Origin: Hevea brasiliensis
Taxonomy: Eukaryota > Streptophyta > Magnoliopsida > Malpighiales > Euphorbiaceae
Assembly: GCF_030052815.1 (NCBI RefSeq)
Contig: NC_079507.1
Span: 68,031,144 to 68,095,143, forward strand
Direction: 5' to 3'
Length of the DNA stretch: 64,000 nucleotides
Under the pieces are notes generated by a model that saw only the letters and a program-made list of their open reading frames with translations, was not told the DNA's origin and searched no databases. Positions 1 through 10,391 of this stretch are shown here, one piece after another (the first letter of the stretch is position 1; each line of letters opens with the position of its first letter). The position numbers and the translations under genes are program-made.

Positions 1-1096
1 AACACTGCTAATTTAAGAAAACAAATCTTAACATAATTATTGTTAGCCATATTCTTCGCGAAGCTAATTCAGTAACAAATTGTTTAGCAAAGCGGAGCTT
101 TCATCGTTGTGTTGATTTGACATTGATCACTGGATGGACGCTGCTGAGCTCTTTTAAATAATTTAACTATGTTGAATAAAACAAAAAGTATTTTTCTAAA
201 TCAGACTAAATTGTCCAAATCAACTTGGTTTGATTTTGAAATAGAGCTTCAATTAAATAGTGCAGACCTCTACCCATGTTTGTGTTGGTCGAATTGAAGA
301 GGCTACTTTGTAAAAATTTTTGACCCTGTCAATGCTTCATGGAAAGACTTGCAGGCCTTGGTTTAGGCGAATAGCAGAGACAGAATTGAAGCGAAGCCAT
401 TACGAATTGGAAGAAATATTGACCGAATTTTTAAATGAAACAACAATGGTCATCAAAATAGTTGTCCATGAAGCAGTAAAAGTAACAACATCAACAGGTT
501 TAGCACTATTCCCCTACCATTGATTTTAGAGAAAAGCGAAGCGAAACAAAAATTTATTCAATACAGGCATCAACTTACATGCAAAACTAATTTAATGTAC
601 AAAACTCATTCTAAACTCCTCCCACATTCATGAATCCAAATAAAACCTTGCAAAACACACATTTGCTAGACGCGCACCCTTCCTGACCCATTGCAACTTC
701 TCCGAACGTCAGAAGTTCATCATAAATTTGACAACTCAGAAGGAACAAATGGAAAACCAACAAAAATATTGATGTCTAATTAATTCAATGTGTTTTTGAG
801 AATTATATTGTTAGTTCGAGGCATCTCAACATCTAAGCAAACAATTCTAGTTGCAACTCATCATCACTGAATGATTTAACAGAGAAGGTACGAAGGGGAC
901 AAATTGCCCCATGATTAGATTAGATTGAACATACAACATTAATTTTCCCTTGAACAGGAGGAAAAAAAATGTTAAATAAATTGTAATGAGGGGGATTAAA
1001 AGGAGGAATTGTAGTATTTTTTTAACCTTTTTTCTTTTTTTTTTTTTGGGAAGAAGGGGGGGGGGGGGTCGGCAGGCCGTGCTCCACTTGCTAAGA
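1..1096. other. 3' flank of TOP1, no supported gene
   Basis: This stretch lies beyond the stop codon of the topoisomerase gene and should include its 3'UTR just left of 1096. I see only short open frames without a recognisable family. Around 1023-1069 there is a pyrimidine run followed by a run of G on the plus strand, which on the gene strand is a C-run and purine-run directly behind the stop codon. No polyadenylation site could be fixed by eye. Confidence 0.5.
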
Positions 1097-4000
1097 TCAG
1101 AATCTGAATTGGGGATCCACGTCCATTGCCCAAGCAAACTTTGCCAGAAGAGATTTGTTGAATATCTGCAAAAACAAAAACAGGCAGTTACATTATCCCC
1201 CACTCTAATTAGAAGGCATGCAATTTTTGAATTTGCTTCCACCCAGCAGTAATGGAACCATAATTGTTCGTAATGTCCACCAGAAAAGGTTGCTCAGGCT
1301 GTTCACCTTTTCAATGGGAACTTCATGTCGCTTGCACCATGCTACTGTGATCCTAGGATCAAGGTAATTGATTTTGGACGTGCCTAAAGCCACAGTTTTC
1401 AGATCCTCTTTGGTCTTCATAGCCAATTCCATTTTCTCAATCCTTTGATTGGTTGACACTATCTTTTTCTCTATGCTGTATCAATTAATTAACCATAGTG
1501 AAACAGCTTAAAAACACAAGGTACATAAAATAATTCAACAAAAGGCTCAAGTTATATTACGCTTCAGGACTCAGGTTCCTCTTTTGCTTTCCAGCTGCAT
1601 CCTTTAATGGAGGCTTCCCCTTCTTGGCCCTGTCCAAATCAGTTTTCAGCTCTTTTAGAGTACCCTGCAATCGAAAGAACAGACATCAACTGAAAGCATG
1701 AACTTGATGAATGCCAAAAGCTCTTCAGACCAAATTCGAGAAGGTCCAAGGATGTGTGGGAGCATAGGGTAAATATATGGCAAATGAAACGATTAGCTGA
1801 GGAAGATAAATACACACGAGCATGTGCAAAGACGCATGAAAAAGGAAACGGGAGTGAGATTTTGTGCCCACTGCCCAAAGAATCCTCTGTCAATCCCCAT
1901 GTGCATCAACAAAGATCCAATGTCTAAGGTACAAAATCACTTCATTTCTCTATAATGATGAAGCAGTATTAGAAATATTTATTACCTTGAGCTCCTCAAT
2001 TTTCTCAGTCAGCCTTGACATTTGTGCACCATGAGATTTTGAAATAGTACGCTGGTGATTACAAATGATTGCAACCTGCAGCAAATGAAGCAAAATATTG
2101 GATTTAAAGTCAAACAGAAAAGGATCACGACCAATCGTGAAAGTTTGTGGCCAAGCTGGCTTTACCTCCTTGTTTGCTTGTTGATAGATGACAACTTTTT
2201 CTGCAACATCCCCATCTTCAGTTTCCTCATACAACTGTCAACAGTACAAAAATAACCATAAGATGGATCAAAAACAACAAATGTACATCACAAGGACGGC
2301 AGGAAAAAAAAAAAAAAAGAAAGGATAAAGCAGTTAAATTCTAAATTTCTCTTATCAGATCTGCAAAGGCCAAAAGGATAAAATCAAATCAAGTCATGTA
2401 CCTATATCAAGCATAAAATCATGAACTCACTTTGTTATGCCAAACAACTTATGTCATCAAACATAAGAATGCTTATCATGAATATACTTCTCAGGCAATA
2501 TCACTATATAAACTCACTAAACAAAGTTTTGGATTCACTTGATTAAGTTTCATTACAACCAACACAACCATTTGGAATAAGCTGTCTCACATACTTTACC
2601 CTGATGCATTAAATTCAATAAACATTATGAAATATGATAGCAGACCCCATTTTGCAATTCACCTTTTCATCCAATGTGATTGATGCATTATATGTACGAA
2701 AAACTTTTGCTGTGAGGCCAGGCATGAGTTCCTTCAGATGAGCATTCAGTTTTGTTGTATCCAGCTTGTCAAAAAGATCATCAGTTTGCCTTTTCCCTGG
2801 GATGAATTGAAAAACAAGTTAATCAGGCCAAACCATTAAACATACGAGACCTAACATTGGGACCATATGCTCACCCTTTTGGAAAGTTCCAATAGCCTCA
2901 TACACCTCAGGCTTAACCTCAACTGTGTTTTCATATCGAATTGAATCTTTACCAAGGAAGTCAAACTAAACAGCAAACCAAAAACAGAAGTGTTAAGACC
3001 AATACTTGGCTTGAAAAGTTTTACAAATTTGAATATACAAAATTTTAAAGATATTAATAGCCATAGCAAAAGAACAAAAAATCAACAAAATAATCCATTT
3101 AAAACTTAGTTGACTCAAGAAGCCTAAATCTTCTATAAGAATTTTTTGAAAAAAAAAATGAAAATAGGCCCACTTCCACAGTTATCAAATGAAAAGCAAA
3201 GATAGTTTTTCCAGAGACATAAACCCATCATACCTTCAAATTAAAACTTCCAGGAATACACTCTACATTTGCTACTTTTAATGTACAACAACCAACAGTA
3301 TCAGCTTCATCATCATCCTGCATAAATCCAACCAATTGATGAGGTAAACATGTATATATAATTAAAAGTGCCACAAAGATAAGGAGAAGATAAAAAGGAA
3401 TTGAAATAGTAGGCAGAAACAATGGCTTTTGATGTCATGCAACATGGGATACTTGATAAACTATGTCTTCATTTACTCCATGTAAAAATTTTTGAGGAAA
3501 TTTTCTTTTCTGAAAAAATAACACCTTTTCTATTATTTGGTTGAAATACCAAAAATCAGATTGAGACCATTTCATATCACATGGAGTAAATTGGGAAATA
3601 TTAATTTTCTCTCAATAACTGAAAATATTTTGACCAACAAGGACTTTCTATTTATGTTTTGAATATGAGAGAAAAGTGTACCAAGGGGGAAAAAATAAAA
3701 GAGAGATTAATGGCGGATGTCACTAGTGACTGGCAGAAGCAATGGGTGAAATGAGATGACCAAAGACTATCAGCAATGCAATGACCACTGGATATCACGT
3801 ACCAATGCAACTACCACATAGGTTCATTCCCTTCTTTTAAATTTGTGACAAAGTGACTTCTCAATTTGAGTATTAGAAGTTTTTTTACCAAGAAAACAGG
3901 TTTCAGCCCAATTTTCTCCTCGACTTCCCTAATATACCAAAAAATGTAAAAACAAAATTGAATACCTTTTTGCAAAACAACAGAGACTAAATCAACTTAA

Positions 4001-5253
4001 ACCAATGTACCTCATCGAAAACAATGTGGTCTTCAATCATCTTTTTGCAAGACCATGTTGCCAAAAGCCCCAAGGCAATATCAGAATTTTTCTTATATCA
4101 AGTTTACGTTATGTCTAAAAGTATTAGATGTCCTAATTAAAATCATATCTCCTATGAAAGATAAAATAATGATGACAAGACACAAACCATTCTGTCAGTA
4201 CAATGAAAGCCGTATACAAAATAACAGTATTCTCCAGGGATTTAGTTTAAGCCATAAAATGTATTTACTTTTTAGAAAAGGAAAGCAAAGACTAAAAGAA
4301 ATTATAAAAAGAAAGAAATCAAAATATATCAAGCAAGATCAAATATTTTATACCTTCTCATTACCCGCCCTAAGAGCAAGCTTATCAATAAGATAAGTAG
4401 CAACTGCTATTTGCTTCTTCGCAATATCTTTACTCTTAAAATCCTTTTGGTAAGCTGCTCTGATGTTGTCGATGTGGTCCTGCACTCAAACACAGCTCGT
4501 TGATGAAGGACAGCCTACTTAACTTTAGATACACATATGGCAACTACCAGAAGCTTGTAGGTCAATACCTTCAGCTTTCTTGCCTTCTCATATTTCTCCT
4601 TGTCACTTTGCCCCTTCAAGGAACTGCTAGCTGCCAAGAAAACATATTTGAATTCTTTCGGATTGATTGGATCATTCCAGAAAGCCAACCATGTAACAGT
4701 ATTATCATGCTTCACTTCTTTCCAACTGCAATTTAAAGAATTCAGAAATTCAGTTCAAACAAAGAATCCTAATATTTCAACCCATTTTAAAATAATGCTT
4801 GCCTCCCATATGTGGAAGACATCAAATGAAACTAACACCTTTCACCAGGAATAGGGCATTCTGGAATTGGGGCATCCTTTCCAATATTTATGGTAATGTC
4901 ACTTGGCCGGATACGGCTTTTCAGCTTTCCCATCTGATAATTATTAATAAATGATTCAAAATTATTTCTTAAAAAAATTGTACTCAAACTAGTACAAATT
5001 CAGTTATAGCCACCACACATCAAAATAAAATATTGCAAACAGCACTTCATTATTGTTGTTGGAGGGAAAGATGTCACTAGAACCTTTGGATGCTCTCCCC
5101 GGCCTCGAAACAGCCCAGGTGGTTCAACTCTGAAATTTCCAACCTAAGATTCAGATAAGCATTAGAAATGAGATGGAATCCAAGCAAGTAATAGAATGCA
5201 TTAAGAAGAAAAATGTAAACAATGAACCATAGTTTGCCAGGATATCTGACCAC

Positions 5254-5289
<36 letters not shown>

Positions 5290-7352
5290 AAGATGTGGAA
5301 ACAGCAGTTCCTTTACAAGAATAATACTAAACTAAATTCAGAAGAAAACCACCTTCTCTTTGACACCATCAACTATAGCCCACATATACTTCTCCTCTTG
5401 CCGCAATTTCTCTTCTTTCAAGGCCTTCTTCTCCTACATGAACAGTAATAACGATTATCAAAGATGAAGATATCATATGAAAGATGCTCCAGTAGAACAA
5501 GACAGAAATAAATATACTGGTTTTCCAACACTAAAATGATAACTAAAAATGCACTTCTAGGAGATGCTTAAACAAAGAATGAATGACTCAAAAGAGTCCA
5601 GAGCTTATATAAAAAACAGCATAATTCATTGATTGGCTTTTCTGATAAAGCAGTAGAGAGTCCTAGAATATCCAAGAATGATGCTTAGTTACAGATTGAG
5701 GCCGGAGAAATCCATTGTTGCCATAACAAAAATGACAAGCATACACCATGAATGGACTTTTCAGTGAAAAATGGAAATCAAATATTTGTGTTGGTTAATC
5801 AAGTTAGTTGGTGAGTGCAATGACAGACTGTGCTCACTCACAAAATTTATCATGTTTTGGATGTCAATTCTAAATAGTGCTATTTGTGTAGTGACATACT
5901 TCTGTACTCATTTGTTTTTTCTTCTCCTTCTCCCGCTGATGCCATTCATATATTGGGGTGAAATCACAGTCCTCCAACTTCTGTATTACATGGTTCCTCC
6001 TCAATAATTTTCGCCAATCATTCCAAAAGTTCTCAAGAAATTTTTGTTTTTGCATGTAGTCTGTATCTTTCATTACTGCAAACATTGTTGCAACCTGCAG
6101 ATTGATAAAATCAAAATAAAACATATAGCTTTCACCAAATATGAAGGAAAGATTTTGAGAAATTATAGTGGCCGGCGCAGAAATAGAGGAATGAAGGCCA
6201 TCCATAAATGCAAATTACATATAATACAGAAGGGGAAAGAGAGACCTCCTCTTGTTCAGGAGTCAAATCAACTGGCTGCCCCTTGTAGAGAATCTTAATG
6301 CCATGAGGCTGGTATGGAGGCGGGAAAATGACACCATTATGAACCAAGGTAGTCCATTTTTTCTGCCCGTCAGTGGAGCTAGGTTGCACTTTTGTTGACT
6401 TACAATATTTTGCATTTTTCATTTGTTTCTTGTTCTTCTTATTTGTCTTCTTGAATGAAGAAGAAGCAACTTTTAATGCTTTTTGCTTGGCAGATGTTAA
6501 CTTATTCTCTAGGGATCCTAAATTCTTTCTCTGACTGAGCGGAACATTGTCATCATCATTTGCCTTCTGTTCTGGCTTGACAGTTACTTGCTTAACTTTT
6601 GTTGTTGTAGATGCAGCAGAAAGCTTAGGCCTTTTAGCAGAAGACTGATCTGATAAATTAGCCTTATCTATAGGTCTCTTAGTTGGTACTTGCGAAATTT
6701 TCTGTTGCTTGTCCTTTACAGTGGAACCATTCTCTTGAATTTTCGAAGCCAAAGGTTTCTTTTGACTAAAATTGTTGGGTTTACTGCCCGATGTCCCTGC
6801 ATTTGATTTCAGAGTGAACTTTTGAGATAAAGGGACTTGATCATCATCTGAATCTTCATCTTTGACAGCATTAGGTGCACTTTTATTGGTCCCCTTAAGT
6901 CTAGAACTCAAGGGTAAACCATCCTCAGAATCATCATCAGCACTATTTGGTTCAGTTTCACGTTTAACAGAATTGATATCCTCCTTGCCGACATTAGACG
7001 CGCTATTGTTAGATGCCCGTTTCAACTGTTCATCTAAAGAACTTGATGTTTTTGGATTTGCTACTGGTGACTTCATTGATGATGCCTTCACAGATGAAGT
7101 TGATGCTTTAGGACTTCCTATTGGAGATTTCACTGGTAATGCCTTGGAAGATGGAACAGTGTTTTTACCCTTTTGGACATTTGAGCTTTGTCCATTGGAG
7201 TTCTGTGATGATGATAAAGGTTTCTTCATTTCTGGGTTCAATTGATTTTGCTTGGAAGTTGAGTTGCTACCCCTTTTAAAAACTAAGGGCATATCATCAT
7301 CATCATCATCAAAATCATAGACATTTTGTTTCACAGATGTTGGAGCAGCCAT
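1097..7352 (-). CDS. TOP1: DNA topoisomerase I (type IB), 15 coding exons
   Basis: Type IB topoisomerase: nicks one DNA strand through a 3'-phosphotyrosine bond and relaxes supercoils in the nucleus during replication and transcription. Exons, in gene order: 7352-6246, 6094-5900, 5433-5353, 5143-5084, 4933-4839, 4725-4569, 4479-4354, 3317-3234, 2965-2875, 2796-2663, 2234-2166, 2075-1986, 1664-1561, 1475-1307, 1165-1097. All junctions are GT/AG and the frame closes throughout, giving about 876 residues, close to the usual plant length of about 900. Residues 1-330 are a charged, low-complexity N-terminus; the core starts near [15 protein letters not shown] (333). Catalytic residues by alignment with the human enzyme: Arg602 (LALRAGNEK), Arg699 ([10 protein letters not shown]), His740 (CNHQR) and nucleophile Tyr835 (SKINYLDPR). 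The protein ends [14 protein letters not shown] chose the ATG at 7352 ([10 protein letters not shown]); an in-frame ATG at 7358 would add two residues. Family assignment is firm; exon edges are hand-read. Confidence 0.95.
3472..3590. repeat. short inverted repeat in a TOP1 intron
   Basis: The 12-base arm TTTACTCCATGT (3472-3483) is exactly inverted as ACATGGAGTAAA (3579-3590), about 95 bases apart in the intron between 4354 and 3317. The interior is A/T-rich and partly self-complementary. It could be a decayed MITE, but no clear target-site duplication was seen, so the class is left open. Confidence 0.35.
5257..5287. repeat. (AC)n microsatellite in a TOP1 intron
   Basis: About fifteen uninterrupted AC repeats lie in the intron between the exons at 5433-5353 and 5143-5084. 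It is non-coding and is likely to vary in length between individuals. Confidence 0.95.
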
Positions 7353-8075
7353 TATCATCCAACTAAGCTCTGTGTTGGCATATATCAATATCTGATAAAA
7401 TTACAGCGTATTCAAAACCCAAATGAAGTAATGTAAAATAATAACAATATCAAAAGCCAATTTCTGGGTTAGAATTATATTTTACAAGAAGAAAAAGAAA
7501 AAGGTATATTTAAATCAATACATTAAGCAGGTATGATGGAACTGAATTCCACCATAAATCAACCCAGTAACTAAAACCTTCTCTTTAAAAAAAAGCTACA
7601 AAATCAAATTGATGATGCACATTCAAAAGTTAACTAAATCCAAAAGGAAAGCAATCCCTCCCAACCCCAACCAAACAAAAAGATATTATAGATAACAAAG
7701 TAGCTTATAGATTGAACCAATTGAACTAAGCTACCCGATTCCAGGTGCGCCAAAATAGATGTCAGAATTAGGGCTATCAATCTTGACCCTATTTAATGAA
7801 AAGGGTGATGTTCAGGTTCAGATTAGCTCTTAAGCAAACAAAAAATAATTTTACGCATTGCTGACAGAGCAAAGGCAAATCAGTAAGCTGGGAACAAGCC
7901 AAAATTGAAACAAAACATAAGCTGAGACCACATGGGGAAAAGGGGAATAATGGAAGATACTGAGCACAGATTAAAAGCCCCAGATAAGGAATACAGTGAG
8001 AAGCAAAAAGAAGCGATTAAAAATTGAATAAGCTCAATCGAACATAATTCTATCCGGAAACACAAAAAAACAAAC

Positions 8076-8146
8076 CTCTGTTGCCGGAGCTGATCAAGGC
8101 GGTGAGGGAGCAGATCGAGTTCTGTCTCTGTGCGTGTTCTTTTATA
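8076..8146 (-). promoter_or_regulatory. TOP1 core promoter and 5'UTR exon
   Basis: On the minus strand TATAAAAG (8146-8139) is a good plant TATA box. Transcription would start roughly 30 bases downstream, near 8110. The 5'UTR then runs to 8076, where CAACAGAG is followed by a GTTTGT splice donor. A 5'UTR intron would reach the acceptor just upstream of the ATG; candidates end at ACACAG or ATCAG in 7365-7395. The start-site position is inferred from TATA spacing only. Confidence 0.6.
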
Positions 8147-8256
8147 TCGGTACAAGGTGCCGAGAAACCGACACCGATAGAGCCCGAGCCTTTGATTTTG
8201 TATTTGTGCCCTCACCAAGTTATTTTTGGGCCTAAAGCTATGGGCTCACCTTTCTC

Positions 8257-8280
8257 TTTTTTTTTTTTTTTTTTTTTTTT
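8257..8280. repeat. poly-T tract upstream of TOP1
   Basis: An uninterrupted run of 24 T on the plus strand lies about 110 bases upstream of the TOP1 TATA box. It may be nucleosome-depleting promoter DNA or simply a homopolymer of retroelement or slippage origin; the sequence does not decide. Confidence 0.7.
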
Positions 8281-9025
8281 CTTTTCCATGCAATTTTATA
8301 AATTATTACTTGAATTTCACGTGATTAATTTATATATGTTTTTATAGTGAAATAAATATGTAGCATTTTTTTAGTGTGCATTTTTATATTATAAATAGAA
8401 AAATCCATTAGTTGAATTCTGGTCATTTATTTATTTATTAGTATCACATTTTCCAAATGATTTTCATTCTCTTAATTTTTAATTATTTTTAGAGTAAAAT
8501 TTAGTATGTAAATGAATTATTTAATAATAATAATAATAAGAAAAGATTAATGATAAGGACAAAATTAAGAAAAATTACGTTCCTTTTTTTTTAAGAAAAA
8601 AATATGTATTGTATTTCAAAAACAATACACTTTTTGCTGAGTCATTAATTTTTTTATTATTTTAATAATTATGAGTAGTTAATTTCTGTATATTAAATTT
8701 ATTTTTAAATAGCAGTTTTTTAATTTTAATATAATTTTTTTTTAATAATTATGAGGAGAATTTTTTTATGTCTATTTTGAAAATTTGGAATTACTTTATT
8801 GTTTAATAAATTTAATGTTTGAAGAAAGTACGTGATTAATAATTTAAAAATAGTTAAAAATAAGACTTTTTATTTGAAAAAAAAGTTTAAAAAAAAAACT
8901 TAAAACTATTTTTTAAATTTTAAAAATTATTTTTTTTAAATTATTCTACTTTTTTATAAGAGTATTTTTATTTTTTGTTATGGGCATTATCCAAATGTTA
9001 TTACATACATAAAACTCGCATGTGC

Positions 9026-9097
9026 GTCGTTGTAGTATAGTGGTGAGTATTCCCGCCTGTCACGCGGGCGACCCGGGTTCGATCCCCGGCAACGGCG
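9026..9097 (+). tRNA. tRNA-Asp (anticodon GTC)
   Basis: A complete 72-base nuclear-type tRNA without intron. The acceptor arm GTCGTTG pairs with CAACGGC (one G-U wobble), and the discriminator base is G at 9097. The anticodon stem CCCGC/GCGGG encloses the loop with anticodon GTC at 9059-9061, and the T arm CCGGG/CCCGG encloses TTCGATC. Internal RNA polymerase III promoters are present: A box around TAGTATAGTGG and B box GGTTCGATCCC. No CCA is encoded, as expected for a eukaryotic gene. It delivers aspartate to GAC/GAU codons in cytosolic translation. A broken second copy lies about 1.1 kb downstream. Confidence 0.97.
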
Positions 9098-9104
9098 TTA
9101 TCAC

Positions 9105-9109
9105 TTTTT
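9105..9109 (+). terminator. RNA polymerase III terminator of tRNA-Asp
   Basis: Five consecutive T residues on the coding strand start eight bases after the tRNA 3' end. This is the normal oligo-T stop signal for RNA polymerase III. Confidence 0.8.
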
Positions 9110-9520
9110 GCTTCGTCAAATTGGTAACGGTGGAAAAATATTATATTTATTAAATTAATTGAAAATAACTAATTTCGATTTAATTGATTTATTTAAATAT
9201 TTTAAAATCATTTTGAGTGTTATTAAATATATTATTGTAACGTTATTTATTATTACAATTCTTATGATATTTTTGGAAATATCATTAATTATAAATTTAA
9301 CATTTTTGATAAATATTACTATAATTTATCTAGTGATAAATTTATTTTAAAATGTTATTCAACAAATATTACTAAAAATAAAATTAAAAAATAATAAATT
9401 AATGTATAATTTGGCTAATAATAAGTTAAATTCAAAACCTTATACATAAAAAATAATTGTAGTTATTATTATTACATTATTTCAAATTCTGTTGGTTCTG
9501 TCTTTCCACTCAATTTTTTA

Positions 9521-10191
9521 TTTTATAAATAAAAAATTATTACTTGAATTTCATGCCATTTATTTATTTATTGGTTTTCACATTTTCCAAATGATTTTCA
9601 TTCTTTAATCTTTTAATATATTTTAGAGTGAAATAAATACATATTATTTTTTTTAATAAGGTAGAAAAATGAAGTCATTAATTCTTTTATTATTATTTTA
9701 ATAATTATGAGAGTTAATCTCTATATATCCTATTAAATTTGTTTCTTTAATATAATTCTAAAACGCTTTGCAAACAAAATTATCAATGTCTATATTGAAA
9801 AGTTGGAGTTTTTTTTTATTTTTTTTGTTCATGACTTTTCAAATATTGAATTGTGTTGTTTAATAAATTTAATGTTTGAAGTAATTTTTTAAAAGTATGT
9901 GATTAATATTTTAAAAAGAGTTAAAAATAAGATTAATATTATAAGTAAAAAATAATTTAAAACTAATTTTTAAATTTTAAAAAATTGTTGAATATGAACA
10001 TAAAATTTATTTTAATTTTCTACAAGTAATCAGTGTAACTTTGAAAAATATTATAATATCAATCAATATAAAATGATTATGGGCATTGTTGCATTTTAAT
10101 AAATAAGACTCTAGAGACGTGATGTCGTCATAGTATAGCGGTGAGTATTCCCGCCTGTCACGCGGAAGACCTGCAGACCTGCAGACGCAAA
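9521..10191. repeat. unit 2 (part A') of the tRNA-region duplication
   Basis: This is the diverged partner of 8401-9100. Shared landmarks in the same order are TTATTACTTGAATTTCA, CACATTTTCCAAATGATTTT, GTCATTAATT with TATTTTAATAATTATGAG, AGT(A/C)..GTGATTAAT, ATGGGCATT and finally the tRNA-Asp start. The tRNA in this copy is broken. The expected part B' is missing immediately downstream and is found instead beyond the retrotransposon, at 21403-21900. Confidence 0.65.
10124..10170 (+). pseudogene. truncated tRNA-Asp pseudogene
   Basis: The first part of the tRNA survives: GTCGT start, A box with one change (TAGTATAGCGG), and the anticodon arm with GTC still readable. After GCGG the sequence diverges. 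The variable loop, T arm, B box and 3' acceptor strand are absent, replaced by an 8-base repeat GACCTGCA read twice (10168-10186). The remaining half has no B box and cannot fold an acceptor stem, so it should be neither transcribed efficiently nor functional. Confidence 0.9.
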
Positions 10192-10391
10192 GCTAAATGA
10201 ATATAAAATTTTTTTTATCTCCAAGATAATATAAAAGAATTGAAAGTTAGCTAGTTTTTGGAAATGTTGAATTTAATTTATTTTTAATTTTTTTATCTAA
10301 TTTTACCTTTTAATTATAATTTATGTCCAACTTAAATTCATTCACCATTTGGTGAGTGAATTATTTTTTTAAATATTTGTAATATTAATTG
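10192..10391. other. AT-rich spacer left of the first retrotransposon
   Basis: No gene is visible. The last five bases, AATTG (10387-10391), are the left target-site duplication of the retrotransposon that follows. Confidence 0.6.

Larger units (their letters stand above)
8401..9490. repeat. unit 1 of a tandem segmental duplication around tRNA-Asp
   Basis: This AT-rich block contains the tRNA-Asp gene and is related to two later stretches. Its left part, 8401-9100, matches 9521-10191 in the same order: the CACATTTTCCAAATGATTTT segment, the GTCATTAATT segment, the AGTACGTGATTAAT segment, and then the tRNA. Its right part, about 9160-9490, matches 21403-21900, for example GATATTTTTGGAAATATCA followed by TTAATTATAAAT in one copy and CTAATTATAAAT in the other. 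Together they form a repeat of order A-B-A'-B'. The copies are clearly diverged, so the duplication is old. Confidence 0.65.

Noticed and set aside
320..523. Open frame of 67 codons on the plus strand near the left edge, with an ASWKDLQALV stretch in another frame
   Set aside because: It faintly resembles the end of a retrotransposon chromodomain, but only a few residues agree and no neighbouring integrase is seen. Not enough to call.
5077..5286. Frame starting with a Cys/Val repeat
   Set aside because: The repeat is the translated (AC)n microsatellite; only the small TOP1 exon at 5084-5143 in this span is coding.
6862..7245. 127-codon open frame on the plus strand
   Set aside because: It is the antisense of the first TOP1 coding exon, and its composition follows from the Ser/Lys-rich coding strand.
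9159..9350. 63-codon Ile/Leu-rich open frame
   Set aside because: An open frame in very AT-rich DNA that is part of the tRNA-region duplication. The partner copy does not keep it open.
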